Shown here piece by piece: positions 18,489-29,852 of a stretch of 56,303 nt of DNA. The translations under genes were made by a program, and so were the position numbers. Where the stretch lies: positions 1 through 56,303 of the forward strand of contig NZ_JARYTI010000031.1 of the NCBI RefSeq assembly GCF_029911635.1, in the 5' to 3' direction. Under the pieces are notes generated by a model. That model saw only the letters and a list, made by a program, of their open reading frames with translations. It was not told the DNA's origin and ran no database searches. This stretch comes from Sphingomonas sp. AR_OL41 (GTDB taxonomy: Bacteria; Pseudomonadota; Alphaproteobacteria; Sphingomonadales; Sphingomonadaceae). How positions within the stretch are numbered: position 1 is the first letter of the stretch; every line of letters begins with the position of its first letter.

Positions 18489-20870
18489 TCAGTTCGAGAA
18501 AACCTGCTCCACTTGCGGCAGGAAGGCGGCGGGGAGCCGCAAAGTCAAGCGATCCTCGCCGATCGTCAGCGTGCCGCCAAGTTCGGTCGCGAGATTGCGC
18601 GCCAGGCGCAACGCGAAGCCGGTGCCGAGCAGGGGTGCGCCCTCGCGCTCGGCCTCGACCTCGGCATCGATCGTCAGCAGCTTGTCCTCGGCATAGGCGC
18701 CGAGCGCGCGCGGCCGGTCGAAATGCAAGGAAACCGTGCGGTCGCCCTCGCCGCCCGCCACGATGGCGATCCGCTCGTGAGGGCTGGCAGAGGAGACCAG
18801 CGTCGCCGCCAGGCGCGCGATCAGGCGCTCGACCGCGCGATCGTCGCCGGCGATCGCCATGCCATCGGCACCGGGGTCGATCGCCAATGCGGCGCCGCGC
18901 AACCGGGCGAGCGGCATGAGATCCTCACCGATCCGCGCCAGCAGGGGCGCAACGGGAACGTCGGCGGGACGCAACTCGAGCGCGTCGGATTCGATTCGCG
19001 CCGCCATGTCGATATCGTCGATCGCACCGAGCAGATCGTGCGTCTGATTCCGGATCGTGGCGGCATGGACGCGATAGGGTTGCGGCACCGGGCCGAGCAG
19101 TTGCGACTCGATCATCTCGGCAAAGCCGGCAATGGCATTAGCCGGGGTGCGCAGTTCATGGACCAGTTGGCGCAGCGCATCGGTCGCCGGGTTGCGTCCC
19201 TCGCGCGCGGGCTCGGCCATCTCGTCCGCGCGCGGGCGTCGCGCCGTCCCGCGGTAACCGGTGAAGCGACCGCTCGCGCGATCGAACACGGGCACGCCCG
19301 AGATGCGCCACTGACCGGCCGCATCGGAATGGCCCTCGACGACGAGGCGCGCGTGGGTGAAGCTGGCGCGACGGCGAAAGGCACCGGCGGCGACGCCATC
19401 GACCTGCGACCCGTGCGGCAGCGCCGCGAGGTCGAGCGACAGGCCGATCAGCGGTGCGCGTGCCGCGCCTTCGATCCAGCGCACCACGCCGGCGGCGTCG
19501 GTTTCGAAGCGGAAATGCTCGGCTGGCGCATGGTCGAGCGCGAACAATTCGGGCTGCACTTCCGGCCCCGCACTCGGCAGCGGAATCGCCGGCCGGTCTT
19601 CGCGCTGGCGTTGATAGGCATCGATGCGGGCGACGAGTTCGGCGATCTGGAAGGTACCGGCGGTCGCCTCGGGCGGCGGCATCGGCGGCGCGGCGATGTC
19701 GACGATCGCCGCCGTCGCGGGCACGACATCGTGCGCGGGGTCATGGGAGGGCGCCACGACCGTCTCGCTCGGTGCCGGTGTGTCCTGCACAACGATATCG
19801 CTGGGCGGCACGACCTCGACCGCGGCCTCGCTGCTGCGGCGCAACGCTTCGGCAACCACGGGTAACCCGCGCGCAATGCTGGCGATCGACACGAAACTGG
19901 TCGCTGGCGGCACCAGCGCCGCCTCGGACGCCTCTACCCGAGCGTCGCCGCCCGTTGCTTCCGTCGGCATCAGTCCAGCGTCGGCGTCGATCGTCGGCGC
20001 CGCCGGCACCGCGAGCTCATCGACCGCAGAGCCGTTCTCGACCACTGCTCCCGTCGGTACCACTGCTTCGTCGGCCTCGAGCGCCGGCACGGTCTGCTCG
20101 ACAATCGGACGCACATCCGCGTCGATCGTCGGTGCCGCGCCAGGATCGCTGACGATCGGGCCGACGACATCGGTCCAGTCGATCGTCAATGGTTCGGGCG
20201 CAGGCGCCAATGCCACGATCGCATTGACCGGCGGGGCGGCCTGTGAGGTCAGCGCGTCAGGCGCGGTTACCGCCGGTTCCGGCACTGTGACGAGCGCATC
20301 GGGCGACGCTGCCAGCGAATCGGTTTCGGGCGCAGCGACCTCGGAGGCGATCGGCGATGGCTCAGGCGCGGGCGGCAGCGATTCGACTGCGATATCCGTC
20401 GTCGCGTATTCCGGCGCCAGGACCGCCGCCAAAGGCTCGATCGGCGACGAAAGCACGAAATCGACCGTGCCGAAGCTTTCCAGAGCGCGCCGCACCTCCG
20501 GCGCGAGATCGCGGCGATGGCGAAGGATCGAGCGCGTCGTCGGCGTCATCGCCGGCAACATGGAGACCCAGTGGTGCGCGGGCAGCGAAACGACTCGCAG
20601 CAGGGGCGCGGCGACGGCAATCTCGTCCTCGACGAACAGTCGCACCAGGGCGGCCGGTGGGTTGGCTCCGGCGATCGCGCGCGCGCTGGCGGCGCGCACC
20701 GGCGGCGCGACCATCGGCCGAATCGCCCGCAAACGCTCGATCGTCGACGATGTCGCAAGGACACGGCCGCGTCCGACCAGATCGACGAGTTGTCGCCACG
20801 CCGACTGCGCACCAAACGGCGACGAGATATCTGCCGCGAGCACCGTTTCCAGACTGTCATCGAAACGCAC
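18489..20870 (-). CDS. Sensor histidine kinase-like protein with degenerate ATPase domain
   Basis: 793 residues, GTG start. An N-terminal helical region (about 1-160) is followed by a long low-complexity linker (about 165-415) dominated by Ala, Val, Pro, Thr, Asp and Glu, a PAS-like domain (about 430-540), and a HisKA domain with H571 in QLVHELRTPANAIAGFAEM. The C-terminal HATPase-like domain (about 650-790) has a G2-like GTGFALRLARNLATELGG, but the N box shows no NLxxNA (RLIARLAATLVSSASP instead) and no DxGxG G1 box. No membrane helices. It may therefore be a non-canonical kinase or a phosphotransfer/scaffold protein. No response regulator gene is adjacent. Confidence 0.84.
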   Translation of the reverse strand: MRFDDSLETVLAADISSPFGAQSAWRQLVDLVGRGRVLATSSTIERLRAIRPMVAPPVRAASARAIAGANPPAALVRLFVEDEIAVAAPLLRVVSLPAHHWVSMLPAMTPTTRSILRHRRDLAPEVRRALESFGTVDFVLSSPIEPLAAVLAPEYATTDIAVESLPPAPEPSPIASEVAAPETDSLAASPDALVTVPEPAVTAPDALTSQAAPPVNAIVALAPAPEPLTIDWTDVVGPIVSDPGAAPTIDADVRPIVEQTVPALEADEAVVPTGAVVENGSAVDELAVPAAPTIDADAGLMPTEATGGDARVEASEAALVPPATSFVSIASIARGLPVVAEALRRSSEAAVEVVPPSDIVVQDTPAPSETVVAPSHDPAHDVVPATAAIVDIAAPPMPPPEATAGTFQIAELVARIDAYQRQREDRPAIPLPSAGPEVQPELFALDHAPAEHFRFETDAAGVVRWIEGAARAPLIGLSLDLAALPHGSQVDGVAAGAFRRRASFTHARLVVEGHSDAAGQWRISGVPVFDRASGRFTGYRGTARRPRADEMAEPAREGRNPATDALRQLVHELRTPANAIAGFAEMIESQLLGPVPQPYRVHAATIRNQTHDLLGAIDDIDMAARIESDALELRPADVPVAPLLARIGEDLMPLARLRGAALAIDPGADGMAIAGDDRAVERLIARLAATLVSSASPHERIAIVAGGEGDRTVSLHFDRPRALGAYAEDKLLTIDAEVEAEREGAPLLGTGFALRLARNLATELGGTLTIGEDRLTLRLPAAFLPQVEQVFSN

Positions 20871-20927
20871 GGGTGCGGGGTCCTCGGCCCGACGGCGGCG
20901 AACCCGCGTCGTAATAAATTCTTAACC

Positions 20928-20949
20928 GGTTCCGGCGCCGGCCGGAACC
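20928..20949. repeat. 9-bp inverted repeat in the kinase/Lrp divergent region
   Basis: Arms GGTTCCGGC and GCCGGAACC with a four-base spacer, 58 bp in front of the histidine kinase start. On the plus strand it is followed by ATCTTTTT. It may be an operator or may end leftover antisense transcription. Confidence 0.5.
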
Positions 20950-20978
20950 AATCTTTTTGGCACGTAGCATTGTGGGAC

Positions 20979-21008
20979 AATTGCGTTCGCTCGCAATTAT
21001 CTTATGCT
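20979..21008 (+). promoter_or_regulatory. Candidate promoter and Lrp-type operator of the Lrp/AsnC gene
   Basis: A perfect inverted repeat AATTGCG-TTCGCT-CGCAATT (20979-20998) overlaps a possible -35 TTGCGT (20981-20986); a -10-like TATGCT lies 16 bp further (21003-21008). Lrp/AsnC regulators often repress themselves through such AT-centred dyads, so autoregulation is likely. This is inference from position and symmetry. Confidence 0.5.
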
Positions 21009-21058
21009 GAACGGGCGCGCTTCGCCTCAAAAAGCGCTGCGCCGGGGAGCTTCACGTA

Positions 21059-21526
21059 ATGGCCTTCGACACGATCGACCGTCGCATTCTCGAATTGCTG
21101 CAGCGCGACGGCCGCATGACCAATGTCGACCTGGCCGAGCAGGTCGGGCTGACCGCACCGCCCTGCCTGCGCCGCGTCCGTGCGCTGGAGGAGCGCGGCG
21201 CAATTCGCGGCTACCATGCCGACCTCGATGCCGCGGTGATGGGTTATCCGATCACGGTGTTCGCCATGGTCAGCCTGCGCAGCCAGGCCGAGCACGATCT
21301 TGCCGCCTTTGAGGAGCATGTCGCGACGATCCCCGAAGTGCGCGAATGCCACATGCTCAACGGCGAAATCGACTTCATCCTCAAGATCGTCGCCGGCGAC
21401 CTGAAAAGCTTCCAGGATATCCTGATGACGCATCTCACGCCGGCGCCCAATGTCGCGAGCGTCAAGACGTCGCTGACGATCCGCACCGCCAAGGCGCTGC
21501 CCGGGGTCCCGGTGGCGATCGAATAA
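21059..21526 (+). CDS. Lrp/AsnC family transcriptional regulator
   Basis: 155 residues, the standard length. N-terminal HTH: DTIDRRILELLQRDGRMTNVDLAEQVGLTAPPCLRRVRALEERG; then the RAM/ligand domain with VRECHMLNGEIDFILKIVAGD and TSLTIRTAKALPGVP. The PPCLRRVR sequence is typical of the alphaproteobacterial Lrp subgroup that senses branched or aromatic amino acids. It lies divergent from the kinase operon and ends in a terminator shared with the convergent TPR gene. Confidence 0.95.
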   Translation: MAFDTIDRRILELLQRDGRMTNVDLAEQVGLTAPPCLRRVRALEERGAIRGYHADLDAAVMGYPITVFAMVSLRSQAEHDLAAFEEHVATIPEVRECHMLNGEIDFILKIVAGDLKSFQDILMTHLTPAPNVASVKTSLTIRTAKALPGVPVAIE

Positions 21527-21531
21527 CGCAA

Positions 21532-21562
21532 AAGGGGCGACCGCGCGGCCGCCCCTTCTGTT
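21532..21562. terminator. Terminator-like hairpin between convergent genes
   Basis: Arms AAGGGGCG and CGCCCCTT (21532-21539, 21550-21557) with a GC-rich inner loop; the AAAA before and TTCTGTT after give weak tails in both directions. It sits between the Lrp gene and the convergent TPR gene. Confidence 0.72.
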
Positions 21563-21580
21563 ATTCCATGTGACGAACGA

Positions 21581-22864
21581 TCAGGCCGCCGGCGGCGAGA
21601 TCAGGAAAGTCGTCCAGAGCTTGGCGATGTCGGCGTTGGGCGACGTCTTGACCGCGGCAAAGGCATCCTGCGCCTCGGCCTTGTTGCCGGCCAGCGTCAG
21701 CGCGATACCGAGATGCACATTGACCGGATCGAGATCGATCCCGCCCTTGCCGATCGCCAGCTTGTACATCTCGATCGCCTTGGCATAACTGCCTGCACCG
21801 AGATAGGCATCGCCAGCCTGCCGGGCGAGATCGCCGGTGGCGGCCGACGTCGCAGCCTTTTCCTGCGCTGCCAGTGGCTTGTCGGCAGCGATCGAAGCCT
21901 TGGCCTCGCGCAGGACCTGCTCGGCCTCGGCATCGCCGGCAGTGATGACCTTGGCGGCCCGACCGTCGACGATCACCGTCTGCGCCTCGTTGGGGAGGCC
22001 GATGCGCTTGGCATAGGCGGCATAGTCGAGCCATTCGCGCGGGCCTGCCAGGCTGCCCGACGCCTTCATCAGGCGATAGAGATCGACGCGCTGACGATCG
22101 GAGAGGCGCTTGGCGCCGGCGCCGTTGAAGCCGAAGGTGTAGATCGCAGAGCGCCAGTTTTCCTTGGTGCCATAGGCGGCGAGCCACGCGCGCGTCCAGG
22201 TGTCGGTGCCCGCCATGTCACCGGCCTTGAACAGCCGCGAAATCGCGTAACGATACCATGGCTCGGGCGCCTTCTTGCCGGCAGCTTCCTCGGCCTTCAC
22301 GGCATCCTGCATCACGGTCATCCCGCCGGTGACGTCGCCGCCCTCGACCTTGGCGCGGGCGATGTTGAGCAGCAGGTCGGCATCGGTGTAGCCGAGCTCG
22401 CGCGCCTTCATCCACATCGACGCAGCCTGGGCGTATTGCTTGCTATTGTAAGCGACCTGACCGCGATAATTGTAGAAAAGCGGGAGCTTGTCCTTGGGGG
22501 TCTTGGGGTTGGCGATCAGCGCGTCGAGCGGGGCGCCCAACGGTGCGTCGCTTTGCTGGGCAGCCGGCAAGGCCTTGATCTGCCTGCCAACCAGCTGCAG
22601 CCGCAGCGTGGCGACGATATAATGCTCGTCGTCGGTCTTGGCGGCGGCATCGGCGGCGGCGAGGCTCGCCTCGACCTTGGCAAGATCCGGGGCGGCGGCG
22701 GCGAGTTCGGTCTGCGCGGCCAGCGCCGGCGTACGCACCGCGGCGGACAGCACGGGCCCCTTCGCCGCTTCTTCCTTCTTCGCAAAAGCCGGCGCGGCGA
22801 GCGAAATGCTCCCAAAGCCGACCAGCAATGCCGCGGCGATCGCGGTCGATGAAACCTTCTTCAT
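21581..22864 (-). CDS. Exported TPR-like protein
   Basis: 427 residues. Signal peptide at residues 1-28 (MKK... ending APAFA). The remainder is an Ala-rich helical-repeat protein; TPR-like units are visible around LPLFYNYRGQVAYNSKQYAQAASMWMKA (about 128-155) and GDLARQAGDAYLGAGSYAKAIEMYKLAI and VNVHLGIALTLAGNKAEAQDAF (about 346-405). It is presumably periplasmic and protein-binding. GAGGAG lies before the ATG. Function not known. Confidence 0.86.
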   Translation of the reverse strand: MKKVSSTAIAAALLVGFGSISLAAPAFAKKEEAAKGPVLSAAVRTPALAAQTELAAAAPDLAKVEASLAAADAAAKTDDEHYIVATLRLQLVGRQIKALPAAQQSDAPLGAPLDALIANPKTPKDKLPLFYNYRGQVAYNSKQYAQAASMWMKARELGYTDADLLLNIARAKVEGGDVTGGMTVMQDAVKAEEAAGKKAPEPWYRYAISRLFKAGDMAGTDTWTRAWLAAYGTKENWRSAIYTFGFNGAGAKRLSDRQRVDLYRLMKASGSLAGPREWLDYAAYAKRIGLPNEAQTVIVDGRAAKVITAGDAEAEQVLREAKASIAADKPLAAQEKAATSAATGDLARQAGDAYLGAGSYAKAIEMYKLAIGKGGIDLDPVNVHLGIALTLAGNKAEAQDAFAAVKTSPNADIAKLWTTFLISPPAA

Positions 22865-23139
22865 GACGGAACTCTCCTCATCAGGCGCCGGGCGCCAGCG
22901 TGCCGCGACGCTCTAGCCATGCCGACGGCGTGGTTCAAGCGACGCGATGGCCGTGGCGATGCGAATGCCGCCGCGGCGCTGAACCGTGATTGAACGAGGC
23001 GGATGCCATCGCGCAAGCGCGACGGGTGATCATGGCAACCAGATGACGGATAATTCATGTCGATGCCACCAACGGGACAAGCGCGGTGCGACAAGGTCGG
23101 GCGCTCGGTAGAAACCGGGGGTTCTGAGAGGACGCTTCG

Positions 23140-23589
23140 ATGACACGGACGATTTCACTTCTCATCCTGGCCGGGGCGCTGATCGCCGCGCCGGCGATCG
23201 CCGCAAATCCGGCGCCCAAGCCGACGCCGACAGCCACCAAGCCCACGACCAGGGCGACGCCAAAGCCGCCCGCGACTCCGGTGGTCAAGCCCACCCCGGT
23301 TGCCAAGCCGACGCCCAAACCCACACCGGCCCCGAAGCCGACACCTGCGCCGAAGCCGACACCTGCGCCGAAGCCGACACCTGCGCCGAAGCCGACCCCC
23401 TCGCCCAAGCCCGCCCCGACGCCCAAGGCATTACCGCGACCAAAGCCGGCGCCGACACCCAAGCCCGCTGCCGGCACAACCACCACGACCGCGGCCGGCC
23501 GGATGGTGACCACCACGACGAAGACGGGCAAGACGATCACCTATAATTGCTCGAAGGCGGGCAACGCGACCAAGACCGCCTGCAAATAG
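23140..23589 (+). CDS. Secreted Pro/Lys/Thr-rich repeat protein
   Basis: 149 residues. Signal peptide at residues 1-21. Residues 24-110 are an extended Pro-Lys-Thr-Ala chain in which KPTPAP recurs, encoded partly by identical 18-bp DNA units; it should be a stiff, strongly positive rod. The last part (TTTTTKTGKTITYNCSKAGNATKTACK region) holds two Cys that could form one disulphide. It may span or bind the wall, or bind anionic polymers; that is inference. A clear terminator follows. Confidence 0.85.
   Translation: MTRTISLLILAGALIAAPAIAANPAPKPTPTATKPTTRATPKPPATPVVKPTPVAKPTPKPTPAPKPTPAPKPTPAPKPTPAPKPTPSPKPAPTPKALPRPKPAPTPKPAAGTTTTTAAGRMVTTTTKTGKTITYNCSKAGNATKTACK
23332..23400 (+). repeat. 18-bp tandem repeat in the Pro-rich gene
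   Basis: Three perfect copies of CCGAAGCCGACACCTGCG at 23332, 23350 and 23368, and a partial diverged fourth. Each encodes the PKPTPA hexapeptide. Identical third-codon bases point to recent slippage, so copy number may vary between strains. Confidence 0.92.
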
Positions 23590-23633
23590 GCCGTAGCCTG
23601 CCCGCATTGCGGGCGACATGCGCATCACGACAT

Positions 23634-23668
23634 CGGCGCCGCGTTCATCGCGCGGCGCCGTTTTCTTT
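23634..23668 (+). terminator. Rho-independent terminator after the Pro-rich gene
   Basis: Arms CGGCGCCGCG and CGCGGCGCCG with a seven-base loop, followed by TTTTCTTT, located 45 bp after the stop codon. Confidence 0.88.
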
Positions 23669-23701
23669 GACGGCCCCTCGCTCGGCGGTTAGCCGGCCGT
23701 G

Positions 23702-24412
23702 ATGGAACAGCAGGACAAACAGTCGGCAGTGGTGATCGGCGCGAGCGGCGGAATCGGCGCGGCGATCGTCGCCGCGTTGCGCGAGGAAGGCGCCTTCGCC
23801 ACCGTCCATGCCCTCGCTCGCACGGCGCCGGACGAAAACCACCTCGATCTCGAAGACGAATCGAGCATTGCCGCTGCCGCGGCGCGGATCGCGCGCGGGC
23901 CCGCGCCGGGGCTGGTGATCGTGGCGACGGGCCTGCTGCATGATGGCGAGCGCGGGCCCGAAAAGTCGCTGCGTGACCTTGACCCCGCCTGGCTCGCGCG
24001 CAACTTCGCGGTCAACGCGATCGGCCCGGCGCTCGTCGCCAAACACTTCCTGCCGATCATGCCGCGCAGTGGACGCAGCGTCTTTGCCGTGCTCTCGGCA
24101 CGGGTCGGCAGCATCTCGGACAACAAGCTCGGCGGCTGGTACGGCTATCGCGCGTCCAAGGCCGCGCTCAACATGCTGATCCGCACGCTCGCGATCGAGG
24201 AGAAGCGCCGCAACGACCGTGCGATCGTCGTCGCCTTGCATCCCGGGACGGTCGACACTGACCTGTCGCGCCCCTTTCAGGGCAATGTCCGTCCCGGCAC
24301 GCTGTTCACCCCGGATCGCGCCGCGCTGCAGCTACTCGACACGATCGACGCGCTGCGCCCGCCCGACAGCGGAAAACTGTTCGATTACGAAGGAATAGAG
24401 GTAGCGCCGTAA
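23702..24412 (+). CDS. SDR family oxidoreductase (C-factor-like)
   Basis: 236 residues. Short-chain dehydrogenase: nucleotide-binding GASGGIGAA (about 14-22), NAIG at the fourth strand, active-site LSARVGS and YGYRASKAA (Tyr/Lys pair). Cofactor is likely NADP(H), but the substrate cannot be read. The variable loop and HPGTVDTDLSRPFQGNV segment resemble the CsgA/C-factor subgroup. Start: the ATG at 23702 is chosen; a GTG one codon earlier is also possible. Confidence 0.9.
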   Translation: MEQQDKQSAVVIGASGGIGAAIVAALREEGAFATVHALARTAPDENHLDLEDESSIAAAAARIARGPAPGLVIVATGLLHDGERGPEKSLRDLDPAWLARNFAVNAIGPALVAKHFLPIMPRSGRSVFAVLSARVGSISDNKLGGWYGYRASKAALNMLIRTLAIEEKRRNDRAIVVALHPGTVDTDLSRPFQGNVRPGTLFTPDRAALQLLDTIDALRPPDSGKLFDYEGIEVAP

Positions 24413-24459
24413 GGCAGGCCAACGCTATCACCGTGCCTCGATCTTATTGGGGGACAGGC

Positions 24460-25071
24460 ATGATTTCGCTGTTGTTGATGCTCGCCGCGCAAGCGCAATC
24501 GCCAACCCCGACGGAAGCGCCGATGACCGTTGAGCGCGCGATGCGCTGCGCCTCGGCCACACGCCAGGTCGCGCGTGCCGCCGGGAAGCTAGCATTCGCC
24601 GATGGCGTGCGGTCGGTCTATTTCATCATGATCGCCGCGCGCGAGGCACCCGGTCACGAGCCATTTTTCGAGCGCGTGAAGTCACTCACGGCGACGATCG
24701 GCACTTATCCCGTTGCCGCGAATATCGCGGCCGACATGACTGCGTCTTGCCTCAAGGAAGAATCTCGCGCCGGCGGCGAAGCGTCCGGCACGCTGCCAGC
24801 AGACGCGGCCGAGCGCGACGAGATGTGTGCCGGCACGATCGCGCTGCTCGACGGCCTCGCCATTGGATATCGCAACAGCTCCGGCGACGGCGCGCCGGCG
24901 GCACGTTGGGAGCCGGTGCTCGCCACGTTCGTGCAACGGCTCGAGCGATCGGCCAAAAGCAGCGCCGGGGCCGGCAACATGTCGATGATACTGGGACAGG
25001 AGGCACAATTGGCGACGCGGATCGGTTCACCCGAGACGGTCGCCGGGATGTGCGAGGCAGCGCTACATTGA
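24460..25071 (+). CDS. Hypothetical exported protein
   Basis: 203 residues from ATG 24460, preceded by GGGGGACAGG. A short hydrophobic N-end (MISLLLMLAAQAQ) is a probable signal peptide. The mature protein is Ala-rich and helical with four Cys (CASAT, SCLKE, MCAGT, MCEAA), which could give two disulphides. No known family was recognised. A GTG nine codons upstream is an alternative start. Nothing about neighbours suggests a role; gyrA follows. Confidence 0.74.
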   Translation: MISLLLMLAAQAQSPTPTEAPMTVERAMRCASATRQVARAAGKLAFADGVRSVYFIMIAAREAPGHEPFFERVKSLTATIGTYPVAANIAADMTASCLKEESRAGGEASGTLPADAAERDEMCAGTIALLDGLAIGYRNSSGDGAPAARWEPVLATFVQRLERSAKSSAGAGNMSMILGQEAQLATRIGSPETVAGMCEAALH

Positions 25072-25088
25072 TCCGCGCCGCCCGCGTG

Positions 25089-25108
25089 CGCGCGTACGCG
25101 TACGCGCG
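25089..25108. repeat. Perfect 20-bp palindrome of alternating purine/pyrimidine
   Basis: CGCGCGTACGCGTACGCGCG is a perfect palindrome lying 18 bp after the previous stop and 71 bp before gyrA. The alternating pattern extends to about 23 bases (25086-25108), a composition favouring Z-DNA or cruciform extrusion under supercoiling. Interpretation only. Confidence 0.75.
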
Positions 25109-25178
25109 AGGGGTGGCTATTTCGCGCCGGTCGGGCTAGGACTGTCTCCATCCCGTAACATAGCTGAAAGCGCTTATT

Positions 25179-27925
<2,747 letters not shown>

Positions 27926-27929
<4 letters not shown>

Positions 27930-28282
27930 GCGAGCAACCGACCACGGCCTACAAGGTGCTGACCGGCGAAGAGATGGCGACGCTCGAGCGCGACGCCAGC
28001 TTCGCCGGTGCGCCGATCGACCTGGCCGATGGCTATATCCATCTGTCGACAGCGGAGCAGCTAACGGAGACGGTCGACAAGCATTTCGCCGGGCAAGACG
28101 ATCTGCATGTCGCCGCGGTCGATCTCGAATCGCTCGGCGATGCGGTGAAGTGGGAAGCTTCGCGCGGCGGCGCGCTGTTCCCGCACATCTATGGCGGACC
28201 GCTGCTGCTGGAAACCGTCATCGCCTACAGCCCGCTTGAGCGCGAGGCCGATGGCACGGTAAAGCTGCCGGTCGCCGGCTGA
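27926..28282 (+). CDS. DUF952 family protein
   Basis: 118 residues, GTG start at 27926 overlapping the gyrA stop (GTGA). The family pattern is clear: YKVLTGEEM, DGYIHLSTAEQLTETVDKHF, HVAAVDLE, FPHIYGGPLLLETV. DUF952 resembles a small mono-ADP-ribosyl-transferase-type fold in structure predictions, but its role is not known and I infer nothing more. Translational coupling to gyrA is likely. Confidence 0.93.
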
Positions 28283-28290
28283 GCGGGCGG

Positions 28291-28476
28291 ATGGGCGACG
28301 TCGTCAACCTGCGCGCCGCCCGCAAGCTACGCAAGCGTGCCGAGTCATCCGCCCAGGCCGATGCCAACCGCGCAAAGTTCGGACGGACCAAGGCGGAACG
28401 GCTGGGCGATTCGACCGAGTCAGCGCGCCGTGAAAAGCTGCTCGACGAAGCGCGCCTAACAAGCGACGACGCGTGA
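28291..28476 (+). CDS. DUF4169 family small basic protein
   Basis: 61 residues, highly charged: VVNLRAARKLRKRAESSAQADANRAKFGRTKAER. This is the DUF4169 pattern, common in alphaproteobacteria as a stand-alone small protein downstream of DUF952-type genes. It is probably helical and nucleic-acid or ribosome associated, by charge only. It starts 8 bp after the DUF952 stop. Confidence 0.87.
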   Translation: MGDVVNLRAARKLRKRAESSAQADANRAKFGRTKAERLGDSTESARREKLLDEARLTSDDA

Positions 28477-28514
28477 AATCTGGAACGGCGCGCCGTAACT
28501 GAGGCCGACGCGCG

Positions 28515-29852
28515 TCAACGCGCGGCTGGTCGCCGCGCCAGGCGCCAAGCCATGAAGCCGAGTGCGGCCGTGGCGGCGAGCAGCAGCCCCCACAAGGCGA
28601 GCCGCCGGCCGGTGTCGCTGTCGCCATCGCCGTTTGTCAGCTGCAAGATCGGAGGTGCCGCCGATGGCGCTACGGCTGCGACGGGCAGACTGTTCACCTC
28701 ACGGGAACCGCTTCCGGCCAGGACGCTGTCGAGCGAGATATAGGTCTCGGGCTGTGCCGCGCGGCCCGCGACCAACAGCAACGGTGCCGGCCCCGGTGCG
28801 ACGAAGACGATCTCGGTCGGCGCAAAGGCGAAGCGGAGCCGCGGCGAGGCGGCGAAGCCGGGTCCCTTGCCGTCCGCGACGATGCGCCAGAAGCGAAAAT
28901 GCGCGCCGTCGAGCGCGATGGGGTCCGCGATACGCTCACCGTCCTTGGCAGCGAGACGAAAGATCGTGCCGGCACCGATCGGTTGCCAGGCCAGCTCGGC
29001 GCTGTCGCGGCCGAAGATGCGGACCGGCAGCAATGTCCCGATGCCGGCGGGGGCGATCTGGAGTGCTGCGACGGGGGTGGCGAAAGGTACGGCGAATTCG
29101 ATTTCGTGCGTGTCGGTCGGCGGCGGGGGCATCGCCTCAAGCATGAGCGGCGCCGGATCGCGTTTCGTCGTTGCGACGAAAAGGCCGGAGCGCACGGTGA
29201 CCGGTGATGCCGTGTCCCAGCTTACCCTGACCCACCCCGGAGCGGCATCGTGCAGCGTAATCTCGGGCTTTTCCGCCATCCCGTCGGCGCTGCGAAATGC
29301 CACGCGCTGCCCGATTACGCGCCAATGCTGCAGATCGTCGCTCGCCTCGACCACGAAGGTGACCGGGCGGGACGCGGGCCAGTCGGCATCGAGGATCAGC
29401 GTATCGCTCGGCTCGTTTTGGTGTCGCGCATCGAACAGCACCGCGACCGTCGCGGTCCTGCCCTCGCCGCCACCGCCAGCGAGCGAAACCAGACGGGGCT
29501 GCCCGCGCGCATCGAGCCGGACCGATACACCGGTGACGTGCGGTGTGTCCGCCGCCCCGATGATCGGCAGCGCGGGGAACCGCGTTTCACGTCGCGCCGT
29601 CATGGCAGGCGCGGGCGCCCGGGCAATCGGCACGGCGCGCCCTGCGGCGTCGAACAACCGTACATCCGCGAGATCAGCACTGCGCGATCCCGCGAGGATG
29701 GCTAACGGCAAGGCAAGCTGCTGCACCGGCGCACCCGCCACCGGCGTGACGCGCACCTGCACCGGATAGCGCGTCGGTGCATCGTCACCCGCCGCGCGTG
29801 CCGCGCCCGCCAGCGCGAGCGCAGCGGCCAACATGATCAGTCCCTTTTTCAT
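28515..29852 (-). CDS. DUF3999 family exported protein
   Basis: 445 residues. Signal peptide at 1-20, a large beta-rich periplasmic part with VRLFDAAGRAVP, FVVEASDDLQHWRVIG and FRFWRIVADGKG, and a C-terminal membrane helix (about 420-438) followed by a basic tail. DUF3999 proteins occur beside DUF2339 multi-pass proteins, as here, where its ATG overlaps the DUF2339 stop by 4 bases. The pair is likely a cell-envelope complex of unknown job. Confidence 0.9.
   Translation of the reverse strand: MKKGLIMLAAALALAGAARAAGDDAPTRYPVQVRVTPVAGAPVQQLALPLAILAGSRSADLADVRLFDAAGRAVPIARAPAPAMTARRETRFPALPIIGAADTPHVTGVSVRLDARGQPRLVSLAGGGGEGRTATVAVLFDARHQNEPSDTLILDADWPASRPVTFVVEASDDLQHWRVIGQRVAFRSADGMAEKPEITLHDAAPGWVRVSWDTASPVTVRSGLFVATTKRDPAPLMLEAMPPPPTDTHEIEFAVPFATPVAALQIAPAGIGTLLPVRIFGRDSAELAWQPIGAGTIFRLAAKDGERIADPIALDGAHFRFWRIVADGKGPGFAASPRLRFAFAPTEIVFVAPGPAPLLLVAGRAAQPETYISLDSVLAGSGSREVNSLPVAAVAPSAAPPILQLTNGDGDSDTGRRLALWGLLLAATAALGFMAWRLARRPAAR

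Noticed and set aside
20957..20975. TGGCAC followed by TTG, resembling a sigma-54 promoter
   Set aside because: Spacing between the two elements is one base too long and the -12 GC is missing; a sigma-70-like pair fits the region better.
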